A program made the translations under genes and the position numbers. The notes under the pieces are model-generated. The model was not told where the DNA came from. It saw only the letters and a list, made by a program, of their open reading frames with translations, and did no database searches. From assembly GCA_947501635.1 (NCBI GenBank), contig CANMWT010000001.1:421249-485248 (forward strand): a stretch of 64,000 nucleotides of DNA, given 5' to 3'. Source of the stretch: an uncultured Roseobacter sp. (GTDB taxonomy: Bacteria; Pseudomonadota; Alphaproteobacteria; Rhodobacterales; Rhodobacteraceae). Below are positions 23,931 through 34,252 of this stretch, in pieces (within the stretch, counting starts at the first letter, position 1; every line of letters starts with the position of its first letter).

Positions 23931-25055
23931 ATGACGAACCCGCATATCACAGTGGATACACAAGGACCCGAGGCCGTGATGCGCATATCGGGTAGTCTGG
24001 TGACGAGCGCGCTGCATCTGGTCGAGGATCGCATCAGGCAACTTGGGGCTGGCGGGCCCGTTTCGACGATAGACATCTCGCAGCTGGACGCGTTGGACAC
24101 CGCCGGCGCCTATGTTCTCGTCAATACGCAAAACAGCCTCGCCCAAGCCGGACACCGCCCGCGCATCACAGGCGCCACGGCAGACCGCGCGCGCCTTATC
24201 GAGAAAGTCGCCTCTGCCATCTTTGAGGCGCATGCACCGCTGCAACAGCGAACAACCCTTTCAGAACGGGTTGCCGAGGTCGGACGCGCCACTGTCGGGG
24301 TTGTGAGCAATGTCGCAAACTTCACGGGTTTTATCGGGCTGGTCATAGCCAGGCTTGTCCGGACCATTGTCGTACCGCGCCGGTTGCGGGTCACGGCGCT
24401 CTTCGCCCAGATGGCCCAAACCGGTTACAACGCTGTCCCGATCATCGCGCTGATGGGCTTTCTGATCGGCATTGTTCTGGCGTTTCAGGGGGCTGTGCAG
24501 CTGCGCCAGTTCGGCGCCGAGGTTTTCGTGGTGGACCTGATCGCAGTTTCCGTCCTACGCGAGTTGGGAATTCTGCTGACCGCTATCATTGTCGCGGGCA
24601 GGTCCGGTTCGGCCTACACGGCGGCTATCGGGTCGATGAAAGTACATGAAGAGATCGACGCCATGAGAACACTCGGGCTGGATCCGGTCGAAGTATTGGT
24701 GCTGCCGCGGCTGATCGCACTGGTGCTGATGCTGCCTGTACTGGGACTGGTTGCGAACCTGTGTGCACTGACCGGCGGCGCGGTGATGAGCTGGCTGGAG
24801 TTGGGTGTCAGCCCGAACATGTATGTCACCCGCCTGCGTGAAAACACGGACATCTGGCATCTGGCCATCGGCATGATAAAAGCGCCATTCTTCGCCTTTA
24901 CCATCGCTGTGGTCGCCTGCTGGCAGGGCTTTCAGGTGGCAGGTTCGGCCGACAGCGTAGGCGAAAGAACACGGGCTTCGGTGGTACAGGGCATATTTCT
25001 GGTCATTGTGCTGGATGCCATCTTCTCTGTTCTGGCAGCGGAGCTTGGCATATGA
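23931..25055 (+). CDS. mlaE: MlaE-type lipid ABC permease with N-terminal STAS domain
   Basis: A 374-residue protein. Residues about 1-90 are a STAS-like domain (STIDISQLDALDTAGAYVL), the cytoplasmic module encoded separately as MlaB in gamma-proteobacteria. Residues about 115-370 are the MlaE permease, with GFLIGIVLAFQGAVQL, REL-G-ILLTAIIVAGRSGSAYTA and a conserved EEIDAMRTLGLDPVEVLV. The protein works with the ATPase and MCE protein downstream to move phospholipids between membranes. The ATG at 23931 begins the conserved part. It overlaps mlaF by four bases. Confidence 0.88.
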   Translation: MTNPHITVDTQGPEAVMRISGSLVTSALHLVEDRIRQLGAGGPVSTIDISQLDALDTAGAYVLVNTQNSLAQAGHRPRITGATADRARLIEKVASAIFEAHAPLQQRTTLSERVAEVGRATVGVVSNVANFTGFIGLVIARLVRTIVVPRRLRVTALFAQMAQTGYNAVPIIALMGFLIGIVLAFQGAVQLRQFGAEVFVVDLIAVSVLRELGILLTAIIVAGRSGSAYTAAIGSMKVHEEIDAMRTLGLDPVEVLVLPRLIALVLMLPVLGLVANLCALTGGAVMSWLELGVSPNMYVTRLRENTDIWHLAIGMIKAPFFAFTIAVVACWQGFQVAGSADSVGERTRASVVQGIFLVIVLDAIFSVLAAELGI

Positions 25056-25849
25056 CCGCAACGGAGCATCCCCCCGCCAACAACCGCGAGGCGGTTATCA
25101 AGGTGCGTGGCGTCATGAACAGTTTTGGCGATCACGTGGTGCACGAAAACCTTGATCTTGATGTCTGGCGCGGAGAGGTGCTGGGCGTCGTCGGCGGTTC
25201 CGGTACTGGCAAATCCGTTCTGCTGCGCTCAATCGTGGGACTGCAAAGGCCGGCAGCGGGACAGATTGAGGTATTGGGCGCAGACGTTCTGCACGGCAGC
25301 GAAGAGGAGATCGACGCGGTCGAAAAACGCTGGGGCGTCGCCTTCCAGAATGGCGCGCTCTTTTCGTCACTGACCGTACTGGAAAACGTCATGGTTCCCA
25401 TGCGAGAGCATCTGCAGATTTCCGTACCGCTCATGCGGGAACTTGCCGAGTTGAAAATCTCACTGGTCGGTCTGCCGATTAACAGTTGCGGCAAGCTGCC
25501 CTCAGAGCTCTCGGGCGGTATGGTCAAGCGTGCGGCTCTTGCGCGGGCGCTGGCACTGGACCCCGAAATCGTCTTTCTGGATGAGCCGACGGCAGGGCTA
25601 GACCCGATCGGGGCCGCAAAATACGACGAATTGATACGCGAGTTACAGGTGTCGCTGGGACTGACAGTTTTTATGGTGACACATGACCTCGACAGCCTGT
25701 ACGCCATTTGCGATCGCATCGCGGTGCTGGCCGACAAGCGCGTTCTGGCAGAGGGGCCGATTTCTTCCATGACACGTGTCAAAAATGACTGGGTACAAGA
25801 ATATTTTACCGGTCCCCGCGCGCGTGCTGCACAACAGAAAGATTTGTAG
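25052..25849 (+). CDS. mlaF: MlaF-type lipid transport ATPase
   Basis: A 265-residue ABC ATPase with Walker A GGSGTGKS, a Q-loop, signature LSGGMVKR and Walker B IVFLDEPTAGLDPIG. The GTGKSVLLRSIVGLQRP stretch and the LSGGM signature are typical of the MlaF group. It energises lipid movement by the MlaE permease. Its start overlaps the permease stop (ATGA) and the MCE gene follows after 13 bases. No regulator is encoded with it. Confidence 0.9.
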   Translation: MTATEHPPANNREAVIKVRGVMNSFGDHVVHENLDLDVWRGEVLGVVGGSGTGKSVLLRSIVGLQRPAAGQIEVLGADVLHGSEEEIDAVEKRWGVAFQNGALFSSLTVLENVMVPMREHLQISVPLMRELAELKISLVGLPINSCGKLPSELSGGMVKRAALARALALDPEIVFLDEPTAGLDPIGAAKYDELIRELQVSLGLTVFMVTHDLDSLYAICDRIAVLADKRVLAEGPISSMTRVKNDWVQEYFTGPRARAAQQKDL

Positions 25850-25862
25850 GTATAAAAGCGCT

Positions 25863-27149
25863 ATGGAAACCAAGGCGAATTTTTTGCTGATCGGGTTGTT
25901 CACGATCGCCGGCCTGCTGGGCAGCATGGCCTTTCTGCTCTGGCTGGCCAAGGTCGAGATTGACCGACAGTACGCCTATTACACTATCTCTTTCGACAAT
26001 GTCGCCGGGCTCGATAACGCGGGCGATGTCCGGTACAATGGTTTGCAGGTCGGGCGCGTGGTGGATCTGCAACTAGACCCGGACGACCCGTCCAAAGTGC
26101 GCGTAAGCATCGAACTCGACGCGGAAACCCCGGTGAAAACAGATACCGTGGCCACCTTGCAGTCGCAGGGCGTCACCGGTGTGAGCTTTGTTGCCCTGAG
26201 AGGCGGCTCGGCAGAGGCCGCTGATCTTCCTGAAGACAGTGTAATCCGGTCCGAACCGAGCCCCTTGCAATCGGTATTGGAAGGCGTGCCGGTTCTGCTG
26301 CAACGCGCGGTCGACTTGCTTGACGACATCAATGCGGTGGTCAGCGAAGAGAACCGAACTTCGGTGACGCGCATTCTAGAAAACCTCTCCTCCGCTTCGA
26401 ACCGACTGGACCGCACGCTCGCCGACTTTGAGACCGTTTCAGCAGATATCAGCACCAGCGCGGCGGCAGTCGCAGGGTTTTCGACGCGGCTCGAGGGACT
26501 GGCGGATACAGCGGAAACCACCTTTATGACAGCGACAGACACACTGGCACAGGGCCAGGAGGTCATCGCTCAGGGAACAGTTGCGCTGGAGCGTGCCTCA
26601 GATACTCTCGGGTCGATGAACGAAAGCTTCAGCGCGGCCACAGCCCTGATCGAGGGCGATCTGGCGGCTTTGATCCAGCAAGGCACCGCAACAGCGGGCC
26701 GCATCGATAGTACGCTCGAAACGCTGGAAGAACCGGCCAGAGCTGCCTTTGCGGCCGCCGCTACGACGCTGACAGAGGCGGAACAAACGTTCGCCTCGGC
26801 AAATCAGGTTTTCAACGAAGACATCGAAGGCATGATCGTCGATATCCGCAGCGCGGTGACCACCTTTAAGACGGCTCTGGTAAGTGCCTCGGACAACTTC
26901 ACTATGATCTCGCAAGAGGTGCTTGTGGCGTCGCAGTCAGCGTCCAACTTTGTCGGCGTGCTGGAAAGTGTCGCGGTCGCCAACCGCGTGCAGATGTCGC
27001 GTTTTTTGCAATACGGTTTGCCAGAGTTTCTCAAGCTCACCGAAGACGCAGGGCAGCTGGTGCGGAACCTGCAGCGTTTCGTGGATCGAGTGGACAGGGA
27101 TCCCGCACGCTATTTTCTGGGGTCACAAGGGTCGGAGTTCCGTCGATGA
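25863..27149 (+). CDS. mlaD: MCE/MlaD-family lipid-binding protein
   Basis: A 428-residue protein anchored by one N-terminal membrane helix (about 7-28). One MCE domain (about 35-115) contains VRYNGLQVGRVVDLQLDP and the hydrophobic VAGLD region. A long coiled-coil-like helical part (about 150-420) is rich in Ala, Thr and Glu. That C-terminal length resembles needle-like MCE proteins more than short MlaD. It would span part of the periplasm and carry lipids. Chosen start ATG 25863; an earlier in-frame start runs into the mlaF end. Its stop overlaps the lipoprotein gene. Confidence 0.85.
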   Translation: METKANFLLIGLFTIAGLLGSMAFLLWLAKVEIDRQYAYYTISFDNVAGLDNAGDVRYNGLQVGRVVDLQLDPDDPSKVRVSIELDAETPVKTDTVATLQSQGVTGVSFVALRGGSAEAADLPEDSVIRSEPSPLQSVLEGVPVLLQRAVDLLDDINAVVSEENRTSVTRILENLSSASNRLDRTLADFETVSADISTSAAAVAGFSTRLEGLADTAETTFMTATDTLAQGQEVIAQGTVALERASDTLGSMNESFSAATALIEGDLAALIQQGTATAGRIDSTLETLEEPARAAFAAAATTLTEAEQTFASANQVFNEDIEGMIVDIRSAVTTFKTALVSASDNFTMISQEVLVASQSASNFVGVLESVAVANRVQMSRFLQYGLPEFLKLTEDAGQLVRNLQRFVDRVDRDPARYFLGSQGSEFRR

Positions 27150-27814
27150 AAAACCATGTCGCGAAGTATCTTGCCGTGCTGGGCCTGTCGCTGTTGTCTG
27201 GCTGCACTGGGCTGGCTTCGCTCAACAGTGCGACGGCGCCGGTTGATTTGTATTTGCTGACGCCGAAAAGCACTTTTGATCCAGGCCTTCCGCGGGTGCG
27301 CCAACAGATTGTCGTGACCGAACCGACCGCAACCGCTGCTGTTAGCAACGACCGTATCACCGTGCAGCCTACCGCTCTTGAAGTGCGGTTTTTGCCCGGG
27401 GCGCGGTGGGTTGATCGTGCGCCACTCATCATTCAGTCCCTGCTGATCGAAAGCTTTGAGAACAGCGGGAAGGTGGATGCGGTCGGTCGCTCGGCCATCG
27501 GGTTGCGGGCCGACTACGAGATTGTGACCGACGTGCGCGAGTTTCAGGCGATCCTGACTGACACAGGCTCTACCAGCGCCGCCGATGCTCCGCTGGTTGC
27601 CGATGTACGGCTCAACATCAAAATTGTATCCAGTAATGACGACAGGATCATCGCGTCGCGCTCTTTCGAGAGCCTGCAGGAAGCTTCCAGCGACAATGCG
27701 AGTGACATTGTGAACGCTTTTGATATCGCTCTGGGGCGCGTCATGAAAAAGTCGGTGGAGTGGAGCATTCGCGAAATGCATCGCGACGTGTTGAGAGCAG
27801 ACGACGGCAGCTAA
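27146..27814 (+). CDS. ABC-type transport auxiliary lipoprotein (PqiC/ABC_trans_aux family)
   Basis: A 222-residue lipoprotein with a signal ending LSLLSGCTG (lipobox Cys near residue 20). The mature part matches auxiliary lipoproteins coded with MCE transporters: YLLTPKSTF, LEVRFLPGARWVDRAPLIIQSLLIESFE, and a DVRLNIKIVSS strand. It probably sits under the outer membrane as a docking partner of the MCE protein. It overlaps mlaD by four bases and ends the operon, followed by a T-rich hairpin. Confidence 0.85.
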   Translation: MKNHVAKYLAVLGLSLLSGCTGLASLNSATAPVDLYLLTPKSTFDPGLPRVRQQIVVTEPTATAAVSNDRITVQPTALEVRFLPGARWVDRAPLIIQSLLIESFENSGKVDAVGRSAIGLRADYEIVTDVREFQAILTDTGSTSAADAPLVADVRLNIKIVSSNDDRIIASRSFESLQEASSDNASDIVNAFDIALGRVMKKSVEWSIREMHRDVLRADDGS

Positions 27815-27816
27815 GG

Positions 27817-27838
27817 ACGCGGCCTGCGGCGTTTTTTT
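27817..27838 (+). terminator. Probable intrinsic terminator after the Mla operon
   Basis: An ACGC...GCGT GC-rich stem (short, with a mismatch) is followed directly by seven T residues (27832-27838). The stop codon of the small minus-strand gene lies in the same bases, so the two transcription units converge here. The stem is weak, so efficiency is uncertain. Confidence 0.4.
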
Positions 27839-27938
27839 AGTGGTAGGTGTCTAGTTTGACCTGAATGCTTTTGAATTCGTTCCAAGCACTACCGATCACG
27901 TCAAAAATGCTCTGAATGTTCTGTTTTGCAGTTGTCAT
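27837..27938 (-). CDS. 33-residue small protein
   Basis: A short gene with a strong ribosome-binding site (GGAGGACACGCC before the ATG at 27938) and an uninterrupted 33-codon frame ending TAA. The peptide begins MTTAKQNIQSIFDVIGSAWN and ends FKSIQVKLDTYH, with an amphipathic, helix-like pattern and no membrane segment. It stands alone between the Mla operon and oxyR. The perfect Shine-Dalgarno at good spacing is the main support. I do not recognise the family. Confidence 0.6.
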   Translation of the reverse strand: MTTAKQNIQSIFDVIGSAWNEFKSIQVKLDTYH

Positions 27939-28042
27939 GGCGTGTCCTCCGTTGTGATAAGACTACCTCTATGCGCACCCCCGCGCTGTGAAGCGGATCA
28001 CACGGGCGCAAAAAAAGTTTGCTTAGTCGGGGCGGGGTGCCT

Positions 28043-28933
28043 TCAAACCTGACGCGCAGCGCGGATGATCGCACCGATCTGCATCAGTTGGTCTGACAAC
28101 GGGTTCGTCTTGCGCCAGACCATCCCGATGGTGCGCGACGGGCGCGCGCCGGGGAACTTGGCAATCGCGACATCGGCTGATCGTGTTTCCATCTCTACTG
28201 CCATTTCAGGGATCAGCGTCACCCCCATGCCCGCGCCAACCATCTGAACCAGCGTGGACAGTGAACTTCCTTCCATCAACGCGCCGGGGCGGCTTTCCTC
28301 CACGGCGCAGAAAGACAGCGCCTGATCGCGAAAACAGTGGCCCTCCTGCAGCAGCAACAGCCGCATCGTCTGAAGGCTCTTGCGGCTGGGCACCGGTTTG
28401 TCCGCATCCTGCGACATCCGCACCAGCACGAAATCCTCCTCGAAAAGAGAGAACTCGGTCAGGCTCGGCTCGGATATGGGCAAGGCTACGACGGCAAGGT
28501 CGATATGCCCCTCCTGCAGGTCCTCAATCAGCGATTGTGTCACAGCCTCGCGCAGGTTCAGATCAAGCTCGGGAAACCGCCGCGACAGCGCTGCAATGAT
28601 AGTAGGCAGGAAGTAGGGGGCGACCGTCGGAATGATGCCCAGTCGCAAGCGCCCTGCCAGTGGTCCTTTCGAGGCGCGCACAACATCGTCCAACTCTTCC
28701 ACAGCCAAAAGGATATGGCGTGCCTTGCCCAGCAAACGTTCACCAACGGGCGTCAGCCGAATGTCTCTGGCGCGCCGCTCGATCAGCGCCGTGCCGAACA
28801 TTCCCTCCAACTCCTTGATCTGAAGCGATAAGGCCGGTTGCGAGATCGAACAGTCATCTGCCGCGCGGCCGAAATGCCGGTGCCGTGCCAATGCTTCGAA
28901 ATATTTCAACTGTTTCAGGGTCAGACCAATCAT
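28043..28933 (-). CDS. oxyR: Hydrogen-peroxide-sensing LysR-type regulator OxyR
   Basis: A 296-residue LysR regulator: N-terminal winged helix (3-62, FGRAADDCSISQPALSLQIK) and an effector domain. The redox pair is plain, GHCFRDQALSFC, with Cys 200 and Cys 209, matching the Cys199/Cys208 spacing of E. coli OxyR. Peroxide should form the disulfide and activate transcription. It diverges from katG, the classic target, with two palindromes in the 115-base gap. One palindrome overlaps its own start codon, which suggests autoregulation. Confidence 0.95.
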   Translation of the reverse strand: MIGLTLKQLKYFEALARHRHFGRAADDCSISQPALSLQIKELEGMFGTALIERRARDIRLTPVGERLLGKARHILLAVEELDDVVRASKGPLAGRLRLGIIPTVAPYFLPTIIAALSRRFPELDLNLREAVTQSLIEDLQEGHIDLAVVALPISEPSLTEFSLFEEDFVLVRMSQDADKPVPSRKSLQTMRLLLLQEGHCFRDQALSFCAVEESRPGALMEGSSLSTLVQMVGAGMGVTLIPEMAVEMETRSADVAIAKFPGARPSRTIGMVWRKTNPLSDQLMQIGAIIRAARQV

Positions 28934-28946
28934 AAGCTCAGCTTAT
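28932..28946. promoter_or_regulatory. Palindrome at the oxyR start, likely OxyR/LysR box
   Basis: ATAAGCTCAGCTTAT is a perfect 7+1+7 inverted repeat. It overlaps the first bases of oxyR and contains the T-N11-A pattern of LysR boxes. Its position fits autorepression of oxyR. Binding itself is inference. Confidence 0.5.
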
Positions 28947-28990
28947 CGTTACTGTTTGGAAATCAAATTAGAGTTAATTGCCATGCTTTG

Positions 28991-31226
<2,236 letters not shown>

Positions 31227-31236
31227 GGCACCTTCC

Positions 31237-31260
31237 GTCCGGGCGGGCAACTGCCCGGAC
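31237..31260 (+). terminator. GC-rich hairpin after katG
   Basis: GTCCGGGC (31237-31244) pairs exactly with GCCCGGAC (31253-31260) through an 8-base loop, ten bases after the katG stop. No T run follows, so it may stabilise the mRNA end or act with Rho. Confidence 0.55.
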
Positions 31261-31395
31261 ACCCTATCCTGCAAAGGCTGATGGCTTTAAGCAGTGAACC
31301 GTTACCGGTACACACCCGTTGGGCGCATAAGGCATGGCTATCCACATCTTTTCCCGACAGCTGTACTGCGATTGGTAAATGGCTGGCTAAAAGGG

Positions 31396-31566
31396 CTAAA
31401 TGCGCCGCGTCATCATGACATTCAAAAGTGCGCATCCGGTCAAAAGAAACCCTGACAGCAAGTAGAGCGCGACTGCGCCCTCAAACGCGACGCCAAGGTA
31501 AAAAATCGCGTACAGAAAGATGATCAGCCCTCCGACGCCGCCTAGAATGGTTGATACAATTGCCAT
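31396..31566 (-). CDS. 56-residue two-helix membrane protein
   Basis: A short frame starting ATG 31566 (MAIVSTILGGVGG) and ending TAG. The product is almost wholly hydrophobic: two predicted membrane helices (about 3-24 and 28-50) with a conserved-looking EGAVALYLLSG turn and a basic end MMTRRI. The Shine-Dalgarno (GAGCGAG) is modest. It lies between katG and the integrated element. The strongly membrane-like composition makes chance coding unlikely. Family not recognised. Confidence 0.6.
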   Translation of the reverse strand: MAIVSTILGGVGGLIIFLYAIFYLGVAFEGAVALYLLSGFLLTGCALLNVMMTRRI

Positions 31567-31761
31567 ATGCTCGCTCTGCCTTTTGGTGCGCTCTGAAGGC
31601 GCTTTTTGACGTTTTATACACGTATTCCGCTAAATTGTCACCTATAGAGAAACAATAGGGCGGTTGTCCGCCTACTGTCACTCCATGCAGACTGAGAGTT
31701 ACCCTCTGGCGCGCCCCCTTGGTGGCCGCAAAACCGAATGCGCATTCTGAAGGAAAAATCA

Positions 31762-31775
31762 TGGTGCTGCTGGAG
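31762..31775. other. Left attachment core of the integrated element (attL)
   Basis: TGGTGCTGCTGGAG, the complement of a tRNA-Thr acceptor 3' end plus part of its T stem, occurs here and again at 62979-62992 in the same orientation. Matching bases continue discontinuously (TGAAC five bases later in both). The integrase gene follows about 145 bases downstream. No complete tRNA can be folded here, so this is a core, not a gene. Confidence 0.6.
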
Positions 31776-31887
31776 CGCGATGAACCTCCATCCCAAGGCA
31801 TCTCATGTTGCGTCTAACGCTTTTTTTCATTGGTTCCAAACTCTCTTTGCGTATCAAGCCGTCTTGCAATATCTCTCTACACCGCAT

Positions 31888-31912
31888 ATTAATTGGGGGA
31901 TATTTTGGGGGA
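31888..31912. repeat. Integrase arm-type repeats, left end
   Basis: ATTAATTGGGGGATA (31888-31902) is followed by a second TTGGGGGA-type copy (TTTTGGGGGATT). The first copy matches 62909-62923 exactly and in the same orientation. Paired GGGGGAT repeats just inside each end are what arm-type integrase binding sites look like. Confidence 0.6.
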
Positions 31913-31919
31913 TTTTTTT

Positions 31920-33104
31920 TTGTCAAAGCTTACTGCCTTATTTGTGAAGTCTGCACCCTCCGGCAAATACGAAGATGGAAACGGCCTGCGCCTCGTAAAG
32001 CGTAAAGACGGTGGTGGGCAATGGGTCTTCAGGTATATGATACAGGGGCGCCGACGGGAGATGGGCATTGGCGGGCTGACTGCAATTTCACTTAAAGATG
32101 CTCGCGAAATTGCAGCCCAATATCGTTCTATGGCTGCTCGCGGCATTGATCCCATCCGGTATAGACAAGCGCAGCGGCGTGAGGCTGCGCGGGACCGCAA
32201 TTTGCTGCAGGACGTGGCGCGTGATGCATATGAAAGCCACAAGGCAAGCTTGCGAGGCGACGGCAAAGCTGGCCGCTGGTTTAGCCCTCTTGAACTGCAC
32301 GTCCTGCCGAAGCTAGGGAGCATGCCGGTTACAGAAATTACGCAGCGCGATGTACGGGATGCCTTGGAGCCAATTTGGCATGTAAAAGCGGCTACGGCCA
32401 ATAAAGCGGCGGATCGTCTGAAGATTGTCTTGGATCATGCGGCAGCCTTGGGGTTGGATGTCGACCTTCAGGCGGTTGCCAAGGCCAAGAAGTTACTTGG
32501 CCGCCAGCGCCATGAAGTCAAGTCGATCACGAGCATGCCATGGAGAGACGTTCCTGAGTTCTATGCATCGCTCGCAGAGCTGACGATCACCCACCTGGCG
32601 CTGCGTCTTCTAATCCTGACCGGCCTGCGCTCCAAACCAATCCGTTTTGCGCGCATCCAAGAAATCGACGGTGATATCTGGACAGTGCCTGCAGCGAACA
32701 TGAAAGCGCGTATTGGGCAAGAGCGGGATTTCCGCGTGCCGCTATCGGCTGAGGCGCGGCGGACCATTGATCTTGCGCGCCCGTTTGAACGTGATGGGTT
32801 CCTTTTTCCATCAGCTCGGAAGGGCGTGATCAGTGATGCGACGATGTCCCGCTACATGGAGCGGAGCGGTCTTCGGGCACGCCCACATGGGTTCAGATCA
32901 AGCCTTAGGACATGGTTGGCCGAAACCACCAATGCACCCCATGAGGTGGCAGAAGCTATGTTGGCGCACCTCACTGACAGCAAAGTCGTGCGGACGTATC
33001 GACAGACAGATTACTTGGATCAGCGGCGCGATCTACTGGAACGGTGGGCCCGTTTTTGCGCAGGTCAGAAACTGGATGCGTTGAAAGTTGGGAAGAACAA
33101 ATGA
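31920..33104 (+). CDS. int: Tyrosine recombinase (P4-type site-specific integrase)
   Basis: An integrase of about 394 residues. The N-terminal DUF4102/arm-binding region has DGNGLRLVKRKDGGGQW and the turn GGLTAISLKDAREIAAQ. The catalytic domain has the first Arg in LTGLRS, HGFR (HxxR), LAHLTDSK as the third motif and the Tyr nucleophile in VVRTYRQTDY. No ATG fits; I chose TTG 31920 (MSKLTALFVK...), with other in-frame TTGs at 31893 and 31905. It should move the element into and out of the tRNA-Thr 3' end. Its stop overlaps the next gene. Confidence 0.88.
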   Translation: MSKLTALFVKSAPSGKYEDGNGLRLVKRKDGGGQWVFRYMIQGRRREMGIGGLTAISLKDAREIAAQYRSMAARGIDPIRYRQAQRREAARDRNLLQDVARDAYESHKASLRGDGKAGRWFSPLELHVLPKLGSMPVTEITQRDVRDALEPIWHVKAATANKAADRLKIVLDHAAALGLDVDLQAVAKAKKLLGRQRHEVKSITSMPWRDVPEFYASLAELTITHLALRLLILTGLRSKPIRFARIQEIDGDIWTVPAANMKARIGQERDFRVPLSAEARRTIDLARPFERDGFLFPSARKGVISDATMSRYMERSGLRARPHGFRSSLRTWLAETTNAPHEVAEAMLAHLTDSKVVRTYRQTDYLDQRRDLLERWARFCAGQKLDALKVGKNK

Positions 33105-33589
33105 AAAGTGATCCCACTAAGTCTCGCGGCCGTCCCAGCTTGGAGAAAACGGACCGTGAAGATCTTTTGTGGATGTTGGAAAGGTGGAAAGCAGGAAAGT
33201 CGGGGTTTTCCGTGAGAGCAATCAGCCTTCAGGCCGTCGGTTTGGCAACCACCTCAGTTGATCATAAGCCAAAAATTTCAGCAAACGATGATGCAAAAGC
33301 AGAGAAACCAAAGCCATCAAGCGTCGCTAAGAGGCTTGAGCGCCGTTTTGCCGACTTAATCAAACAGGGTGAGGCTCTTCCCGTCTCTGTGTACCGCGTT
33401 CGCAACATGCATCTCTTATTGTTACGGGGTGGTGCCGATCGGCCAATTTCGTCAGAAAACCAAGTGCTCGCAACGCAGCGTACAGCCCGTGAACTGGATA
33501 TGTCCGAAGAAGAGGTCATCGAACACGCACTTCGTGGCTGGGCCATACTGAATGATTGGTTCCCGGATCGGCACAATTGGCCGGTCTGA
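33101..33589 (+). CDS. Uncharacterised protein coupled to the integrase
   Basis: A 162-residue protein with no signal or membrane segment. Its start overlaps the integrase stop (ATGA). The N-terminus is basic (MKSDPTKSRGRPSLEK), the centre is charged and probably flexible, and the end (MSEEEVIEHALRGWAILNDWF) is helical. It resembles small DNA-associated accessory proteins of integrating elements, but I do not recognise a family. It probably takes part in integration or its control. Confidence 0.6.
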   Translation: MKSDPTKSRGRPSLEKTDREDLLWMLERWKAGKSGFSVRAISLQAVGLATTSVDHKPKISANDDAKAEKPKPSSVAKRLERRFADLIKQGEALPVSVYRVRNMHLLLLRGGADRPISSENQVLATQRTARELDMSEEEVIEHALRGWAILNDWFPDRHNWPV

Positions 33590-33763
33590 GGTTAACAGGC
33601 ACTCAAAAGACGAGACCTACCGCAAAGAATTGTAAATGTTTGTTTGCATTTCAACGGCTTAATTTTTCTCCCAATGTTTGTGGATTTTTCTCCCACGTGT
33701 CTTTTCCGAGTTTATCCGTGTCTTGTTGCAATCGCCCGAGACACAAACGGAAAGGACATAGAG

Positions 33764-33958
33764 ATGACAGACAAACTGATGACATTGGATGAGCTCTCGC
33801 GCGAGCTGGGAGGTCTGAGCCGCGCTACGCTATACCGGCACATTAAATCCCTGCCCGGTTTCCCACAGCCCGTGAAGATCGGAGCAGCGACACGGTTTCG
33901 CCTGTCGGACGTACAGGCCTTCATCAGCAATATGAGAACCGTGCCAGACGCCGAATGA
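33764..33958 (+). CDS. alpA: AlpA-family excisionase/regulator
   Basis: A 64-residue winged-helix protein of the MerR/AlpA type: MTLDELSRELGGLSRATLYRHIKS is helix-turn-helix, and FPQPVKIGAATRFRLSDVQAFIS is the wing and last helix. AlpA proteins activate excision of integrated elements or their replication genes. GGAAAGGA lies upstream of ATG 33764. A run of AT-rich DNA precedes it (33620-33720), probably its promoter. It stands where an excisionase is expected, between integrase and replication genes. Confidence 0.85.
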   Translation: MTDKLMTLDELSRELGGLSRATLYRHIKSLPGFPQPVKIGAATRFRLSDVQAFISNMRTVPDAE

Positions 33959-34045
33959 CTTGCCTTCGCGATGACCAGAGCGAAGGCGCAACAGCTACCG
34001 CATTGTTGGTCTTCGCGACTTTTTGGATACTAGAGAGGACCTCTC

Positions 34046-34252
34046 ATGATTTTTTGTTGGAAATACTCCGGGAATGCGTTGCCGCGCACTCCCGGAGCGA
34101 AAATGAACAGTCGTTGCGATACAACTATCATCGATAAAACATACGCCATTTGCGGCAATCTGCAAACCTGGCGTGTAAGGCATAGCTTCGACTTGGACAG
34201 GCACCGCGTGCGGCTGGTGGCAACTCTCTGCTACGAGGAGGGCAAGCCATGA
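34046..34252 (+). CDS. Small uncharacterised replication-module protein
   Basis: A 68-residue frame whose stop overlaps the next start (ATGA at 34249). A perfect 6-bp inverted repeat (GAGAGG/CCTCTC, 34033-34045) sits exactly before the ATG and covers the only Shine-Dalgarno, so translation may be restrained. The product has three cysteines and a basic, beta-rich end (WRVRHSFDLDRHRVRLVATL). Start could also be ATG 34103. Family unknown; coupling to the next two genes is the main support. Confidence 0.45.
   Translation: MIFCWKYSGNALPRTPGAKMNSRCDTTIIDKTYAICGNLQTWRVRHSFDLDRHRVRLVATLCYEEGKP

Noticed and set aside
31755..31800. Possible complete tRNA gene at the left edge
   Set aside because: Only the acceptor-end bases and TGAAC match; the T stem does not pair and no anticodon or D arm can be found upstream. 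It is better explained as an attachment core.
31481..31801. Minus-strand frame over the attL region
   Set aside because: It crosses the attachment core, has no ribosome-binding site and overlaps the better supported small membrane gene in another frame.
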